A stretch of DNA of 64,000 nt from Cephalotrichum gorgonifer (GCA_900312665.1 ONZQ02000014.1:651924-715923); one strand, 5' to 3'. Numbered from the stretch's first letter, positions 13,500-25,113 are shown. Numbers and translations are program-made. The notes: generated by a model from the sequence alone, not told the origin.

Positions 13500-15044
13500 G
13501 ATGATGTGTGACCCGCGTGGCAAAATAGAAAGGATGTGTTGTGATGTGATGTGATGTCGAGGCGGGACGGTACTAGGAACTAATGCGAGGGACGACGGAT
13601 AGGGAGCATCCAGCGCGGGGCATTAGATTCTAGCGTGCGTTTTTTTTTTTTTTATCAGAGATTTGGGATATCGGATATCAGCTATGGGATATGGGGGATA
13701 TGGGGAAGTGGAATGATAAACTATCTTAGTCAGGGTTGTTGGTGTGATGTTGCGTTTTGGTGTTTATCCCTGAACGAGGAGTGTGGTCCACGAGTGAGCC
13801 AGCCGGAGGAGGGAACGGCAATGACGGCGTACCAGGTGGTTATTATGGAGTACAAGAGTGGGCGAGTAAGTACATTGCGTAGTATTAGTAGTTCGTACTA
13901 AAGTTTTTTTAAAGGGAAAAAAAATATGGGTTTAGCGGGTAGGTAAATAGCGTCTTCGTTTTTTCTCGCCTCGTCCGACCACGGCCTCGGCCAAGCGGCC
14001 CCAAACTCAATTGCAAGACCGGCGCTACCGAAGTTTGGGGTCGGGTTTTGTTCGAACTCACGAACATCGGCGCAAGACCAAGACTCAGGTCAGCTATTAT
14101 GACGTTTTGACGGCTTAGCTTGCGCGCTCGTGCCAAAGGGTCCCGTGACGTACGTCAGCCAGCACCGCTCAGAGCCGGAAAAATCGGGGGCCTCGAGGGT
14201 ACCTCCTTCCCTCCGTTTAGCTGTTGGGAAACGTAACATATTATTATTTACTGGTAATACTTGTATTCCCAGACTACTCGTACCTCGTGCTCATACGATG
14301 TGTCCATTGTATTCATTGCCGGCTCTCGGCTTGATTTGTCCTTGGCCTACTACGTACTACAATGTTATCTCGAATACAAAAGCAGCTTAGATCGGTTTTG
14401 GACCACGGGGTCGGTGAGTAGCAGGACAGTGGAGACACACCGGTAGATCGCGCGGGGAACGAACATGAGGAGAGATAGAAGGCGAGATACGAAATGACTA
14501 CAATGAACGATCGGGTTTTAGAAGCCGGGCAGTGCTTGTCTTCTTCTCGTCAAGCGGTCAGCTAATACTCAGCACCATAATCAGCGGTGTACAAGTACGA
14601 GCACGGGCAATTAGGCATAGCTGCAGTCAGTCAAGGCGTACTGCTCTTAGTGTTCTCGTCAGGGGCGGACAGGTCCAAATCTCGCCTCTGATTGGTCCCG
14701 AGTGTTAGGGTATCGTAGCATCGTGGGAGCTTGCTTCTCGCCACCCAAACAAAAACATCAAGCGGGATCGGCCAGGTCCCATGACTAACAAACTTGGCGC
14801 TGGCAGGCCTCCGGCTATTCTAACTACCAAGTCTATGTGACCCGTCTGTATGCCCCTCGGCTCGAAGGATGAGGACTGGGAAGCCAGGAGGGAAGAAGTG
14901 GCACTCTATCGGAGGACGAGGGAACTGTAGGAGGAGAGTGGATCTGGTTGTCCCTGGCTCGTTGTGTCCCGGCCCGTTGTGAGACCCTACCGGTATCAAT
15001 TGATGGCTAGCTAAGGTGGCCCGGTGTCCACACCGGTCTGGCTA
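13500..15044. other. Intergenic region between VIP1 and the gamma-tubulin complex gene
   Basis: About 1.5 kb, expected to hold the VIP1 promoter and 5' UTR and the 3' end of the downstream minus-strand gene. I see a T run near 13640-13653 and a TACTCGTA motif at 14275-14282, and no coding signal. Confidence 0.6.
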
Positions 15045-17973
15045 CTAATACCCCGGTCCAACCTCATAATAGTCAAACATGTCCAACCTAGTCAGCAAAT
15101 ACCCAATGCTATTTCCCTCCGCCTGTCTTCCCAAGACCTCTTCGGTCCCCTCCTTGGCCCCCTTCCTCAACCCCATGTCCCCCTTCTCGTTAAGCCCCCT
15201 GCAGACCGTGATAAACACCCCCACCTTCTTCTTAAACGTCCCGTAAAGATCGACCACCTCCGGCCCTGAGCCCGAGGAGCCACCCGCCTCCGCCGCGTCG
15301 TACTCCCTAATCCGCTTGGCGAACTGCAGGATGCACCCAAAGATCTCCTCCAGCAGCTTCAGCACCGGCTGCTGCCTCTTCCTCAGCAGCAGCGCGTGCA
15401 TGATGTGGTCGAGCACGAGCGAGTGGCTCGCCCGCAGCCGCTCGGGGCTACACGTCCCGCCCGGGAGCTCCCCCAGGGGGTCGTTGTCACCATCACCCGT
15501 GACTTCGCCCTGGACCTTGTCCAGCCAGCTCTCGAACCCCTCCCACGTCATCGAGATACCCACGTCGACGAAGTAGCTGCTAACGGCGTGGACTAGGTGC
15601 CGCGCCTCGAAGCAGAAGCGGACGGCTGGGTTACTGAGCGTATACCACCTGCACGCTCGAGAGTTGATGGCCTGGAAGAGTCGGTTGGTCACGTAGAGCA
15701 GCCGGAGCACCCTGAGCATCAGCTTGAAGATGCGGTCGTATTGTATCAGCGTGACTGGCGTCATTATGGATGCCAGCGCCGCGGGAGGCTTGTAGGTCAG
15801 CCGTAGGAAATCGAGCGCCTCCAGTGAATCCTGGTCCATGCACTTGTCCACATCCTCGGGCGCCATGTCACGGACACCGAAGCTCATGTCCCCTGGGAGG
15901 TCACGTACCCCGTCTGGCGACCCCGGAAGGTGGCTCTCGGCGAGAATCCCCATGAGTGCAAGACGTAGCTCCGAGCTCGCGGGCGGCCAGTTGTCCCTAC
16001 CGCTCAGTCGCAATCCCATTACGCCTCCCCGTCGGGCGACGCCTTGCTGCCTCTCAGCAGTTTCCAGGTCCGGGTCGAATAGGGCGTGTGAGAGGCGACT
16101 AGCAAACATTCCGTTGCCGAAAAGGTGGAACTGCCGCTGAAGCTGTATATGCCCTCGCAAGTCATGCGCGGTGAAGAGGAGGCGCAGGCTCTCCCGGTTC
16201 ACAATGCGACCATGCGCCGAGACTATTGGCCCAAAGGAGAGAGCCGGCAGTAGGGACCGGTGTGGGCTAAACTCCAAGCTGCTATCCCCAAACACACCGC
16301 TGCCGCGAGATAGACGGGCCCTGATGATCTCCTTGAGCTTGTCCCGCTGGTTCTGCTCCTGTAGGGGCTGCGCCAGCTCCTTCATAGACGACATGATGTG
16401 GAGCTCGATATGAGATGTATCCGCACCAAATATTTGCAGCTCGTAGCTGGCGGGATCATCGCCCAAAGCTGACGATGGGCCCCTTTCTGTCCGGTTCTCC
16501 GCTCTAGCCTGTGATATCGTCGCCGACAGATTCGCCTGGTATTCCGAGACCCTGCGCTCTAGTTCAAGGATAGAGTCCCAGTCGTATAGCCATTCGGCCT
16601 GGGGCGGGTTGTTCCTGGTTACACTCTCCTGCGCTGACAAGGGATGATCTGGGTGACATGATCTGATGAAACGCAGGCTGCGGCCAGTCTCGAAGAGCTT
16701 CTGCGCAATATCGTCGGGTATGAATTCTGGTACGGAGTCCCGGTCCAGCCGGAAGTCGACATCCTCCACTTCCTGGCCGAAGTCATCAATGTACGTCTCG
16801 GCCTCCACCTTGACGAAGCACCGCCTCTGGCCAACATTGTTCTTGGTGAGGGGAATCCCGGATTCAGGGCGAACGCCGAGCCATTCCTCCATAAAGTTGA
16901 GCCAGGGCCGGGACACCCGCTGCAGGACCTCGCGCATAGAATCGCGCACGAACACGTCCTTGTGCTCCGCCGACATGGCGTGCCGGAAGACCACGAGAAG
17001 GATCGCTTCATCCGAGAGGCTGGGCCGGAGATTGTCCACCAGCCTGTCGAACTGATATAGGATGGACGAGATGTCGCGGATGGCGGCCTGAAGCTGCAGC
17101 AGAGACCTTGCCTTCCGGGAGTGCACCGCCACACTCGACTCTATGACGCTGAGAACGGCATCGAGGGCACTGGCGAGCGCGACCCGGGCAGGCGTGGCAT
17201 GCCTCGCATATGTCGACTCGACGAGCCGCCGCAGTCTGCGAAACATACCGCCACACTTAATAGACATGTCCTGGAGGCCGCGCAGCACGTCGGCGGAGTG
17301 TCCCGATATTCTGATTTTGGGTAAAACGGGCTTGAAGGACTTGGAGGGGGAGTGGAGGCCGAAGAAGACGGATTCACGGCCAACCGTCACCGCTAGTAGC
17401 GCCGCCATGTACGCCTTCGCATCGACAACCACATAGTCGGTGTTCTTGAGGTTTAGGGGGTCCCCGTCCTCGCTTAATAGTGCGTCGTAAACGGTCGCGC
17501 CTGCTTCTGTAATGCAGAGGGCTTCAGGTCTAGGGGCGTCCGGGACGTTGAAGGTATCCCAAGTCTTGTAGTCCGGGGTCTTACAGTGAGGCTCATCTAG
17601 AATCCACTGGTCTATTATGCTGTCTGTGTCGTCCGACAACGGGATATCCGAGTCCGAGCTGGGCTCTGTGGTTGGCTCATCACTCAGCGCAGCCTCGTGT
17701 TCGGACTTTGTTTCGAGAGTGAGCTGTCGAAAGAAACCGTCACGGTCGGCGAGTATAGAATTGAGTTTCAACCGTGACTCGATTTCTATGACACCCAGTT
17801 AGAGACTCCTAGAGATCCGGCTTGTCTCCTCATGCTCATTCATTCATACCTGTCACGTCAAGGGAGAAGAAACTGGAGGGCTCCTCTGGATCCGGATGTG
17901 CCTTCTGCCAGCTTGAGGATCCCCAAAGATCGGGTACAGAGAATACGTCGGCATCATCGCGGTTGATTGCCAT
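15045..17973 (-). CDS. Gamma-tubulin complex component, Spc97/Spc98 family (GCP5/GCP6-like)
   Basis: A structural subunit of the gamma-tubulin ring complex that nucleates microtubules at the spindle pole body. Two exons, 17973-17850 and 17785-15045, give 954 aa. The intron has a GTATGA donor and a CATAG acceptor and joins DVT to EIESRLKLNS in frame. The N-terminal third carries an acidic Asp/Ser patch, then GCP-type helical sequence (AYMAALLAVTVGRES, PWLNFMEEWLGV). The C-terminal half has the typical helices around LTYKPPAALASIMTP, YDRIFKLMLRVLRLL and SHSLVLDHIMHALLL, a region that contacts gamma-tubulin in this family. Length and divergence suggest one of the accessory GCP5/6-type subunits (GcpE/GcpF of Aspergillus) rather than core Spc97/98, but I cannot settle which. 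The start at 17973 is an ATG directly followed by the family-like acidic N terminus. The gene is divergent from EAF7. Confidence 0.82.
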
Positions 17974-18348
17974 AGTTGATGAGCCATATCAGTTCATGTG
18001 TTAAAGCCATCTGCGGGGTGCAACTAGGCGATAGTCACTTGAGGCATCTGCGAATGAGGACCCGCCATGACGATATTTGTGGGCGCGTCGCGTCGCTCTT
18101 GCCCGCCCAGGTTGCATTAAAATATTATGCATATGATAAATGTCGCCCGCCAGCCGGTCACAGCTGGCCTCATCGCGCCGTCGCCACCCTCAGTTTGAGC
18201 TCCAGATAGCTTCACCACAACCATCGTGAATTTCGGCCCCTCCATCCACGACGCCCTCTTTCCATTCCCCAGCACCACTATTTCCCGCCAATTGGCCTGC
18301 TAAGGACCCGTGCCCAGATCTCCACCGCGCAATCCCCCTAATATCACA
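17974..18348. promoter_or_regulatory. Bidirectional promoter region, gamma-tubulin complex gene / EAF7
   Basis: The 375 bp between two divergent start codons must contain both promoters and 5' UTRs. It holds an AT-rich patch (TTAAAATATTATGCATATG, about 18116-18134), and CT/CA-rich sequence precedes the EAF7 ATG, as is common upstream of fungal genes. No specific factor site is identified. Confidence 0.6.
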
Positions 18349-19362
18349 ATGCCGCCGAAGAAGAAGGCCAGAGCCAGCGCGGGCCAGGGCGCGCCAACGC
18401 CCACGACTGCCAAGAGCGACGATGCGATGGACATCGACACCCCCGAATCCTCGACGCCGTCCAAGTCCGCGGCCCCCAAGGCGCCCTCGGTTGACATCCA
18501 CAGCGACATGTGGACGGACGACCAGCTCTCGTCCCTCTTCAAGGGCGTGATACGGTGGAAGCCCGCCGGCATGCACAAGCACTTCCGCATGATCGCCATA
18601 TCCGAGCACCTCCGGAACCACGGCTTCGACCCGGACACGTACCCCCACACGCGCATACCCGCCATCTGGGAGCGCCTGCGCGTGTACTACAACCTCGACG
18701 TCATCGACGAGCGCGAGAACTTCGAGGACGATCAGGAGAGGTACCTCGACTTCTCCCTCGGCCGGAACTTCCACGAGCTTATAGAGGAGCGTGTGCGGGC
18801 TTCGTCGGCGGAGGCGTCGAGTGCGGACGGGGATGACGAAGGGGATGATGAAGTCAAAGAGGAAGAAGAGGAAGACGAGAAGGAGGGGGAGCAAGAAGAA
18901 GACGAGGAAGACGAGGAGGAGGGCGAGGAAGAAGAAGAGGACATGGAGAAAGATGAAGATCAAGAAATGGACGAGACGCCCGAGCCCGAGCCCAAGCCCG
19001 AGCCGGCAAGAAGGAGGGGTAAGAGGGGGAGCGAGAGACTAAAGGAGAGATCGAGCACGGTGGGGGATTCGGAGGATGTCACGGAGGCGGAGTCGCCGGC
19101 CCCCAAAGCCCCGAAGACGACTGCAAGGGGGCGGGGGAGAGGGAGGGGGAGGGGCGGAAGGGGCGGGAGGTCGGCGGCCCCGAAGCAGACGTCGGAAGAG
19201 GCCGAGGAGAGCTCGAGCTCGGAGGAGGAGGGCGGAGAGGAGAGTGGGTCGAGCGAGGAAGGGGAGAGCGCCGAGGAGGCACCCTCGAAACCGACCCGCG
19301 GGGGGAGAGGCGGACGTGGGAGGGGCAGGGGCAGGGGCAGGGGGAGAGGTCGCGCGCGATGA
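18349..19362 (+). CDS. EAF7: NuA4 histone acetyltransferase subunit Eaf7 (MRGBP family)
   Basis: A single-exon gene for a 337-aa nuclear protein. The Eaf7/MRGBP core spans about residues 55-155: WTDDQLSSLFKGVIRWKPAG, then HKHFRMIAISEHLRNHGF, then IPAIWERLRVYYNLD and ERENFEDD. Eaf7 is a subunit of the NuA4 H4/H2A acetyltransferase and of the Eaf5/7/3 subcomplex that acts on elongating RNA polymerase II. Downstream comes a very acidic Glu/Asp run (about 170-210), then basic and Ser-rich segments. Arg-Gly repeats lie at about 259-275 and at the C terminus (about 317-337, ending GRGRGRAR). The ATG at 18349 (MPPKKKAR) is preferred over the upstream non-ATG codons in frame. The gene converges on RRN5 with only about 260 bp between stop codons. 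Confidence 0.92.
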   Translation: MPPKKKARASAGQGAPTPTTAKSDDAMDIDTPESSTPSKSAAPKAPSVDIHSDMWTDDQLSSLFKGVIRWKPAGMHKHFRMIAISEHLRNHGFDPDTYPHTRIPAIWERLRVYYNLDVIDERENFEDDQERYLDFSLGRNFHELIEERVRASSAEASSADGDDEGDDEVKEEEEEDEKEGEQEEDEEDEEEGEEEEEDMEKDEDQEMDETPEPEPKPEPARRRGKRGSERLKERSSTVGDSEDVTEAESPAPKAPKTTARGRGRGRGRGGRGGRSAAPKQTSEEAEESSSSEEEGGEESGSSEEGESAEEAPSKPTRGGRGGRGRGRGRGRGRGRAR

Positions 19363-19624
19363 CCCGGTTAGTGTGGGTTTGGGAGGGAACGTTAACATCG
19401 AGCTAGACATCATTTATACCCCTACTCGCGGATGGAACGAACGGGCGTTTCTACGCATTAGAACCTGGGATCCAGTGGGCCAGCAGCAGGGCGAGTAAGT
19501 CCGTCAGGGAGTACACCCCCTTGTTCAATATAATTTATGCAAAATGTAAGCTCCAAGTACATATATATCTCCGTCTAATCTGCGCCAACGGGTATCATTC
19601 CAAGAAAAGCGCCATCATAACATA

Positions 19625-21403
19625 CTATCCAAGACACACCTCGCGCGAATCTTGACCATCACTCGCGAGGCATAGTCTCCCACTGCTCAAATATCGCAGC
19701 CCATCCCTCCATTCCCCACGCTTCAGATAATCGTCCGTCGATATATTCTCCCTCCCCACCCTCTCCACTTCCCGCACCTTCCTAGCCAGCTCCTCGGGGG
19801 GCTCGAGCCTGAGCACCTCCCAGAGCCTCAGCTCCTCCTTGGCGCTCGCCACCTCGTCGCATGCGTCCGCGTAGGCCTCGTGGTTGCGTTCGGTCACGAT
19901 GCGGTGCTTCACCGTGTTGATTGAGCGGTTGGTCATCCCCAGGGCGGTGTAGTTGATGAGCTCGCGCGCTTCCTCGCGCACCTCTTCTTCCTCGATTTCC
20001 TCCTCGAGCTCCCTCTCTAGAGCTTCTTCCTCTTCTTCGAGTTCCGTCCGTGCCAACTCAGTCTCGGTATCGGTGGCGTCCGCGTCCTCTTCTCCCTCCG
20101 TCAGCTCGTCAGCCTCCGACTCGCTATCGCCGTCGGCTGGTTCAGTCGAGGGCTGGGGCTGCCCAGCTACGCCCAGCGCAGCCTCGACCTCGTCAAAGGC
20201 TAATATAGGCAGGCGGCCGTCCTCGTTTGGCTCGTCGTCCTCATCGTCGTAGACATCCAGCTTTAGTCTCCGCGCACACTTAGCCCAAAACACGTTACTA
20301 TCGCGGGCCAACCCCAGAGACTCCACCGCAGCCAACACATCCCCCCTCTTAACCAGGTTCCTCGTCCTCCCATCTCCCACTGCCTTCGCCCCGATCCTTG
20401 AAGCAGCGCAGAACAGCGCCGCGCTGACGATCCGCCGCGTGATCGAAACGGTCAGGTTGTGAAAGTCCTGGAGGGCCGTGCTCCTGATCGAGGGCGGCTC
20501 CTCGTCGACGGAGCGCCAGTTATTCTCCGCGAATGATGCGTTCATAAATACCCTGTCGGACAACTTCAGCCACGCTGGAAGGCGGAAGAGGTCCGCAAAC
20601 GGTTCCCGCCGCTGCCCCGGCTCCTCTTCCATCTTGGATGCCGCCTCCCGCGTGATGTTCCAGGGGAAGTCTTCCCACCTCTGCTGCTCCCGCTTCTCCT
20701 CGTAGCGCTGCTGGCGGAGGGAGAGCTCGTCCGCCGCGGCCTCGAGGGCGAGGCAGCACTGCGGGCTGATCTCGGCCGCCGCGGGTATCTCGGCCGGGAT
20801 GACGGCGTCCCGGGTTCTGATGCGCTTTTCCCTTCTTGTCTGCTCCAGGAGCCGGATGTACTGTGCTACCTCCACGATGCTCTTCGTCCCTATACGTGAT
20901 GATATCCCGGGCAGGCTGTCCTTTCCTAGTCTTCCCAGGGCGTCGAAGAAGAGGCGCTTCTCTGCGCCTGTCCAGACCACCATGCCTATCTGGCTAGTCG
21001 GCAGCGGCAACGGCAACACCTGGCTCGGCTCTGTCCATGTTTGTCCGCCCTCGGCAATGACTTGTTCTTTTATATCGTCGATATCGTCGTTTAACAAGCT
21101 GATGTACTCTTGGTTGAAGAGTCCCGGAACACGCTTGAAGGGTAGACGACCCTGCGGAAGGCCGAAGTCAGGCGGCAGGCGCCTCTTTCTCCTCTTTCCC
21201 GCGGGCCGCTCACCGTCGTCCCCAAGGCTTCCCGAATCACTATAGCCGTGTCCGTCTGACCCGGCATTATCCGAGCGGGTTGAGTGCAAAGCAAGGTTGA
21301 GCTTCAGCGGGGAGAGAACATGGTCGTCTTCATCCCCGTAGCCTTCCGACCCTGGTAGACTTGGCTGGTAGTCGTCCGAGGAGTCGTCCGGCCATAGACC
21401 CAT
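19625..21403 (-). CDS. RRN5: RNA polymerase I upstream activation factor subunit Rrn5-like
   Basis: A single-exon gene for 592 aa. In yeast, Rrn5 belongs to the upstream activation factor (UAF) that binds the rDNA promoter and recruits RNA polymerase I. A SANT/Myb-like segment starts near residue 141 (VVWTGAEKRLFFDALGRLG, then SIVEVAQYIRLL). A histone-fold-like segment lies at about 312-390 (LTVSITRRIVSAALFCAASR, VKRGDVLAAVESLGL). The N terminus is acidic and Ser-rich with a KRRKRR basic cluster. A long Glu-rich stretch (about 435-490) precedes a helical C-terminal region. The protein is longer than yeast Rrn5 (about 360 aa), which I believe is usual in filamentous fungi. Start: ATG at 21403, MGLWPDDSSDD. 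The assignment rests on the SANT plus histone-fold layout. Confidence 0.8.
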   Translation of the reverse strand: MGLWPDDSSDDYQPSLPGSEGYGDEDDHVLSPLKLNLALHSTRSDNAGSDGHGYSDSGSLGDDGERPAGKRRKRRLPPDFGLPQGRLPFKRVPGLFNQEYISLLNDDIDDIKEQVIAEGGQTWTEPSQVLPLPLPTSQIGMVVWTGAEKRLFFDALGRLGKDSLPGISSRIGTKSIVEVAQYIRLLEQTRREKRIRTRDAVIPAEIPAAAEISPQCCLALEAAADELSLRQQRYEEKREQQRWEDFPWNITREAASKMEEEPGQRREPFADLFRLPAWLKLSDRVFMNASFAENNWRSVDEEPPSIRSTALQDFHNLTVSITRRIVSAALFCAASRIGAKAVGDGRTRNLVKRGDVLAAVESLGLARDSNVFWAKCARRLKLDVYDDEDDEPNEDGRLPILAFDEVEAALGVAGQPQPSTEPADGDSESEADELTEGEEDADATDTETELARTELEEEEEALERELEEEIEEEEVREEARELINYTALGMTNRSINTVKHRIVTERNHEAYADACDEVASAKEELRLWEVLRLEPPEELARKVREVERVGRENISTDDYLKRGEWRDGLRYLSSGRLCLASDGQDSREVCLG

Positions 21404-21858
21404 CGCCCCAGATTATCTAATGGAAAGTGTAAAGGTGTTGAAGCGAGTTGGGTATAAGGTGGATTACATATTGAGAGGGGAAAAAAAGTTCCCTCACGTC
21501 ATGTCCTAGTGACGGCGAGACTTGGACTGAAGCTGTTTTGCAAGTACAAGATACCTAAGTCGGGAGTGAAGCAAGCTCGCGGCCAGTGGCTGTCGAAATT
21601 TTTGGTGGCGCTTCAGTGGGTCGGTGACATATTCGGCGCAGTATTATCTCGACACTTCGGAGGATAAAGACAAGCATGATTCTCAATTTAGTGGAGCAGG
21701 TACCGTACAAGTACACAGTAAGATCTAGTTCACAAACCATTTCATCTCAACCTCATCCATCCGTCTCATACTATCCCGCATCTAATGCCGGTGTGTTCGC
21801 TGCCCGCGCCCACCTTCACTTTTAAAAACCCCCTGTGAACGACGGACAGCCATGTACC
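21404..21858. promoter_or_regulatory. Bidirectional promoter region RRN5 / IRC3
   Basis: 455 bp between divergent start codons. It contains a run of A residues (about 21480-21487), a CAAGTACAAGATAC element near 21541 and AT-rich sequence, but no site I can name. Both flanking 5' UTRs must lie here. Confidence 0.55.
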
Positions 21859-23961
21859 ATGCTGCATACACTTTCCCGGCGTCTTGCGGGGTTTGGAGCA
21901 AGATGCCCTCACTGTCACAGTCACTACCAGCTACAGGCTCATAAGCAGCCAGCGAGAACGAGAGCGCTTTGCACGACATCGCCGTCATTTGCACCCCCTA
22001 TCAAGCTGCGTGATTACCAAGAAGAGTGCATTCAGTCCGTCCTCGCTTCGCTTGATAAGGGCCACAAGCGACTTGGCATATCTCTTGCCACAGGCGGCGG
22101 TAAAACTGTTCGTCTCTCCCTCACCCTCACCCTTGCTCTCATCCTCGCCTCACCTCACCTCACCTCACCCGCCCGACCTCCGCGCTAACACAACATCTTT
22201 CAGGTCATCTTCACACAACTCATCTCCAGAATCACACCCCCATCCCCCACCGCCACCCAGACCCTCGTCCTCGCCCACAGGCGCGAGCTAGTAGAGCAGG
22301 CCGCGCACCACTGCACGACCGCCTACCCAGACAAGGTCGTCGACATCGAGATGGGCAACCTCCACGCCACGGGCCACGCCGACATCACCGTCGCCAGCAT
22401 CCAGAGCATCACCTCCCCGGCCCGCCTCGCCAAGTTCGACCCCACCCGCTTCAAGCTCGTCCTCGTCGACGAGGCCCACCACATCGTTGCGCCAGGCTAC
22501 CTCCGCGTCCTGAACCACTTCGGCCTCGACACCAAGCGCGCCTCCTCCCCGGCCCTCATCGGCGTCTCCGCCACCCTATCCCGCTTCGACGGCCTCAGGC
22601 TCGGCGCCGCCATCGACGAGATCGTCTACCACAGGGACTACGTCGACATGATCGCCGAGAAGTGGCTCTCCGACGTCGCCTTCACCACCGTCGAATCCAA
22701 GGCCGACGTGTCCGCCGTCCGATGCGCCGGCTCCGGAGGCGACTTCAGGCCCGCGGAGCTCTCGCGCGCCGTGAACACGGACCATGTGAACGAGATTACC
22801 GTCCGGAGCTGGCTCGCCCACGCCGCGGCCGACCGCAGGTCGACGCTCGTCTTCTGCGTGGACCTCGCGCACGTCGACTCCCTCACGCGCAAGTTCAGGC
22901 AGCACGGCATCGACGCGAGGTCCATCACCGGCGACACCCCCAACCTGGAGCGGAGCCGCCGCCTCGACGAATTCAGGCGGGGCGAGTTCCCCGTGCTCGT
23001 CAACTGCGGCGTCTTCACCGAGGGGACCGACATCCCGGGTGTGGACTGCGTCGTCCTCGCGAGGCCAACGAAGAGCAGGAACCTGCTCGTGCAGATGATC
23101 GGGAGGGGCATGAGGCTGGCCCCCGGCAAGAAGAATTGCCACGTCATCGACATGGTCTCAAGCCTGGAGACGGGCATCGTCACGACGCCCACGCTGTTCG
23201 GGCTGGACCCCGGAGAGATCGTCCAGAATGTGACTCCCAGCGAGCTGAGAGACAGGCTTGAGCGGAAACAGCAGCAGAGACAACTCTCCCCCTCGGATGC
23301 CGCCTCTACGGGCATTGGCGAGGAAGACGAGCGGCAACCCCTAGACCCGAATACGAGGGTCACCTTCACGCAATACTCCTCCGTCCTGGACCTGATCTCA
23401 GACACCTCGTCCGAGAAGCACATCCGCGCCCTGTCCCAGAACGCGTGGGTCCACGTCGGCGGCCAGAAATACGTCCTCACCTCCCCGGGCGGCACCTACC
23501 TCCGCGTCGAGCCGCCCGCCACGCCATCCTCCTCCCTCCACCGCGCCGTCGAGGTCCGTGCCCTGCCCCCGGGCGTCGCCAAGTCCCCCTTCGCCGCGCC
23601 CCGCGAGCTCCTCACCGCGACCTCCCTGGCGGACGCCGTCCACGGCTGCGACGCCTACGCGGCGGCCAACTTCCCGCACGTCTTCATAAACCGCTTCCAG
23701 AGGTGGCGCAAGGGCCCCCCCACAAAGGGCCAGCTCGACTTCCTGAACAAGCTGCGCGGGAAGGGCGCCGAGCCGCTCGCGGAGGGGGACGTGACCAAGG
23801 GGGAGGCCATGGACATGATTACCAAGGTCCGCCACGGCGCCAGGGGCCAGTTCACGTCGCTGGAGGTCGAGAGGAGGAAGAGGGACCGGGAGAATAGGAA
23901 GGGGGAGGCGGCCAGGGAGAGGCGGAGGAATGAGATGGTTTCTGTGGGGCCCGTGCGATGA
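21859..23961 (+). CDS. IRC3: Mitochondrial DEAH-box helicase Irc3-like
   Basis: A superfamily 2 helicase that, in yeast, maintains mitochondrial DNA by remodelling branched DNA. Two exons, 21859-22107 and 22204-23961, give 668 aa. The first 45 or so residues are Arg/Ser/His-rich with few acids, consistent with a mitochondrial presequence. The Q-motif region is KLRDYQEECI, motif I is ATGGGKT (77-83), motif Ia is LVLAHRRELVEQA, motif II is DEAH (about 171), motif III is SAT (about 205), motif V is FTEGTDIPGVD, and motif VI is QMIGRGMR (about 380). The intron falls directly after the Walker Lys-Thr, with an unusual GTTCGT donor; the more canonical GTAAAA just upstream would destroy motif I. The intron carries a (CTCAC)4 repeat. 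The first ATG in frame (21859) is chosen; farther upstream only a GTG is open. The C-terminal basic region is helical. Confidence 0.9.
22149..22168. repeat. CTCAC pentanucleotide repeat in IRC3 intron
   Basis: Four tandem CTCAC units within the only intron of the helicase gene. Confidence 0.8.
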
Positions 23962-25012
23962 CGGATTATAATGTAAGATTATGTAGGATATTACCAGGGA
24001 TGGAGACGGGTGTAATATATATATAGGTCGTAGGTAGTAGGTAGTGTACAGTAAGATAGTGAGCGAGGTGGGACATAATAGTTCACGGAAATGTCGAAAC
24101 AGGATACGAGACAAAAATGGTATCTCAATAGCCGCTGTCCTCAAATTGGGTATCACTTTATTCACCGCGGAGCCCTCGCGCCGCAACTCAACTCCCATCT
24201 CTCATAAACCCACCCCAGCGCACCGTTTCCAGAAACACAGTTTTCTCCGCTCCCGTAAACTGCTGCGAAAGGAATCCCACACCCCGCTTCCGTTCGTGCG
24301 CTGCTGCCCACCCATCGCAGACCTTCCAGCACTCGAGCTGTTCCTCCAATGATCCCCACAAGCTCATCCGCCTCTCCCAGAGCTAACCCTTGCCTGGTTC
24401 CATGAACCGATATCGCCCCTTTGCTCACCAGCCATCACCCACCGCCCACCATCCGGGTATGAGTCGAAAACCAGGCGTACAGCGAGGTAGTAGCCTGCCA
24501 ACCATCCCTATCACCATACCTCCAACCACCACAGCGTGTTTTCGTGGTTTTCATATCAAAGAGCGCAAAAACAAGAAAAGGATAACCAAAGCGAGACAGG
24601 CAAACTTTTGGTTCCATCGGTCTTCCGTATACTGCGACACTCACCAAACGACCACGCGCGCAGAACGAGAAGGCGAAGAAGAAGAAGAACAAGATAATGA
24701 GAAAAACACGCAACATCAACAAACTTTTGAAGCTTTTTTGTCACTTTCTCTTGGCAAGCATTTTGGACGTTGACGGTGGCGTCTTTTTCTCACAGAAATG
24801 GAGGCATGCCTGAAGGGGTATCAGCTAGGGGAAGTCGTGTCGAGCTGTCGCGGCGCAATGAGAGGCGGCCGTACAGAAAAGAGTCATCAGGACATTCCTA
24901 GCCGTCGCAAGAGATAAGAAGTGAAACCCACCGGTGGGCACGACGACAAGCCGAACGAAGGTGGAAAAAGAGCAAGGCAAAACACATAAGCACAAACAGA
25001 ATTCGAATGGGT

Positions 25013-25028
25013 AATCAATCAATCAATC
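25013..25028. repeat. AATC tetranucleotide repeat
   Basis: Four tandem AATC units in the 3' flank of the KH-protein gene. Confidence 0.8.
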
Positions 25029-25113
25029 ATGCGAGAATTCAAACGTAAAGACAATGGCAAAACAAAGAGTGATGCCGACTAAATGCAGAGAAACGTCTGG
25101 GGTATTGGACGCC

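Noticed and set aside
18190..18963. 257-codon minus-strand frame opposite EAF7
   Set aside because: Its hydrophobic Leu/Val/Phe start is the reverse complement of the acidic Glu/Asp codon run; the rest is antisense of the conserved Eaf7 core.
22576..23495. Long antisense frames across the IRC3 helicase
   Set aside because: No domain and no splice or start context; the sense strand has all helicase motifs.
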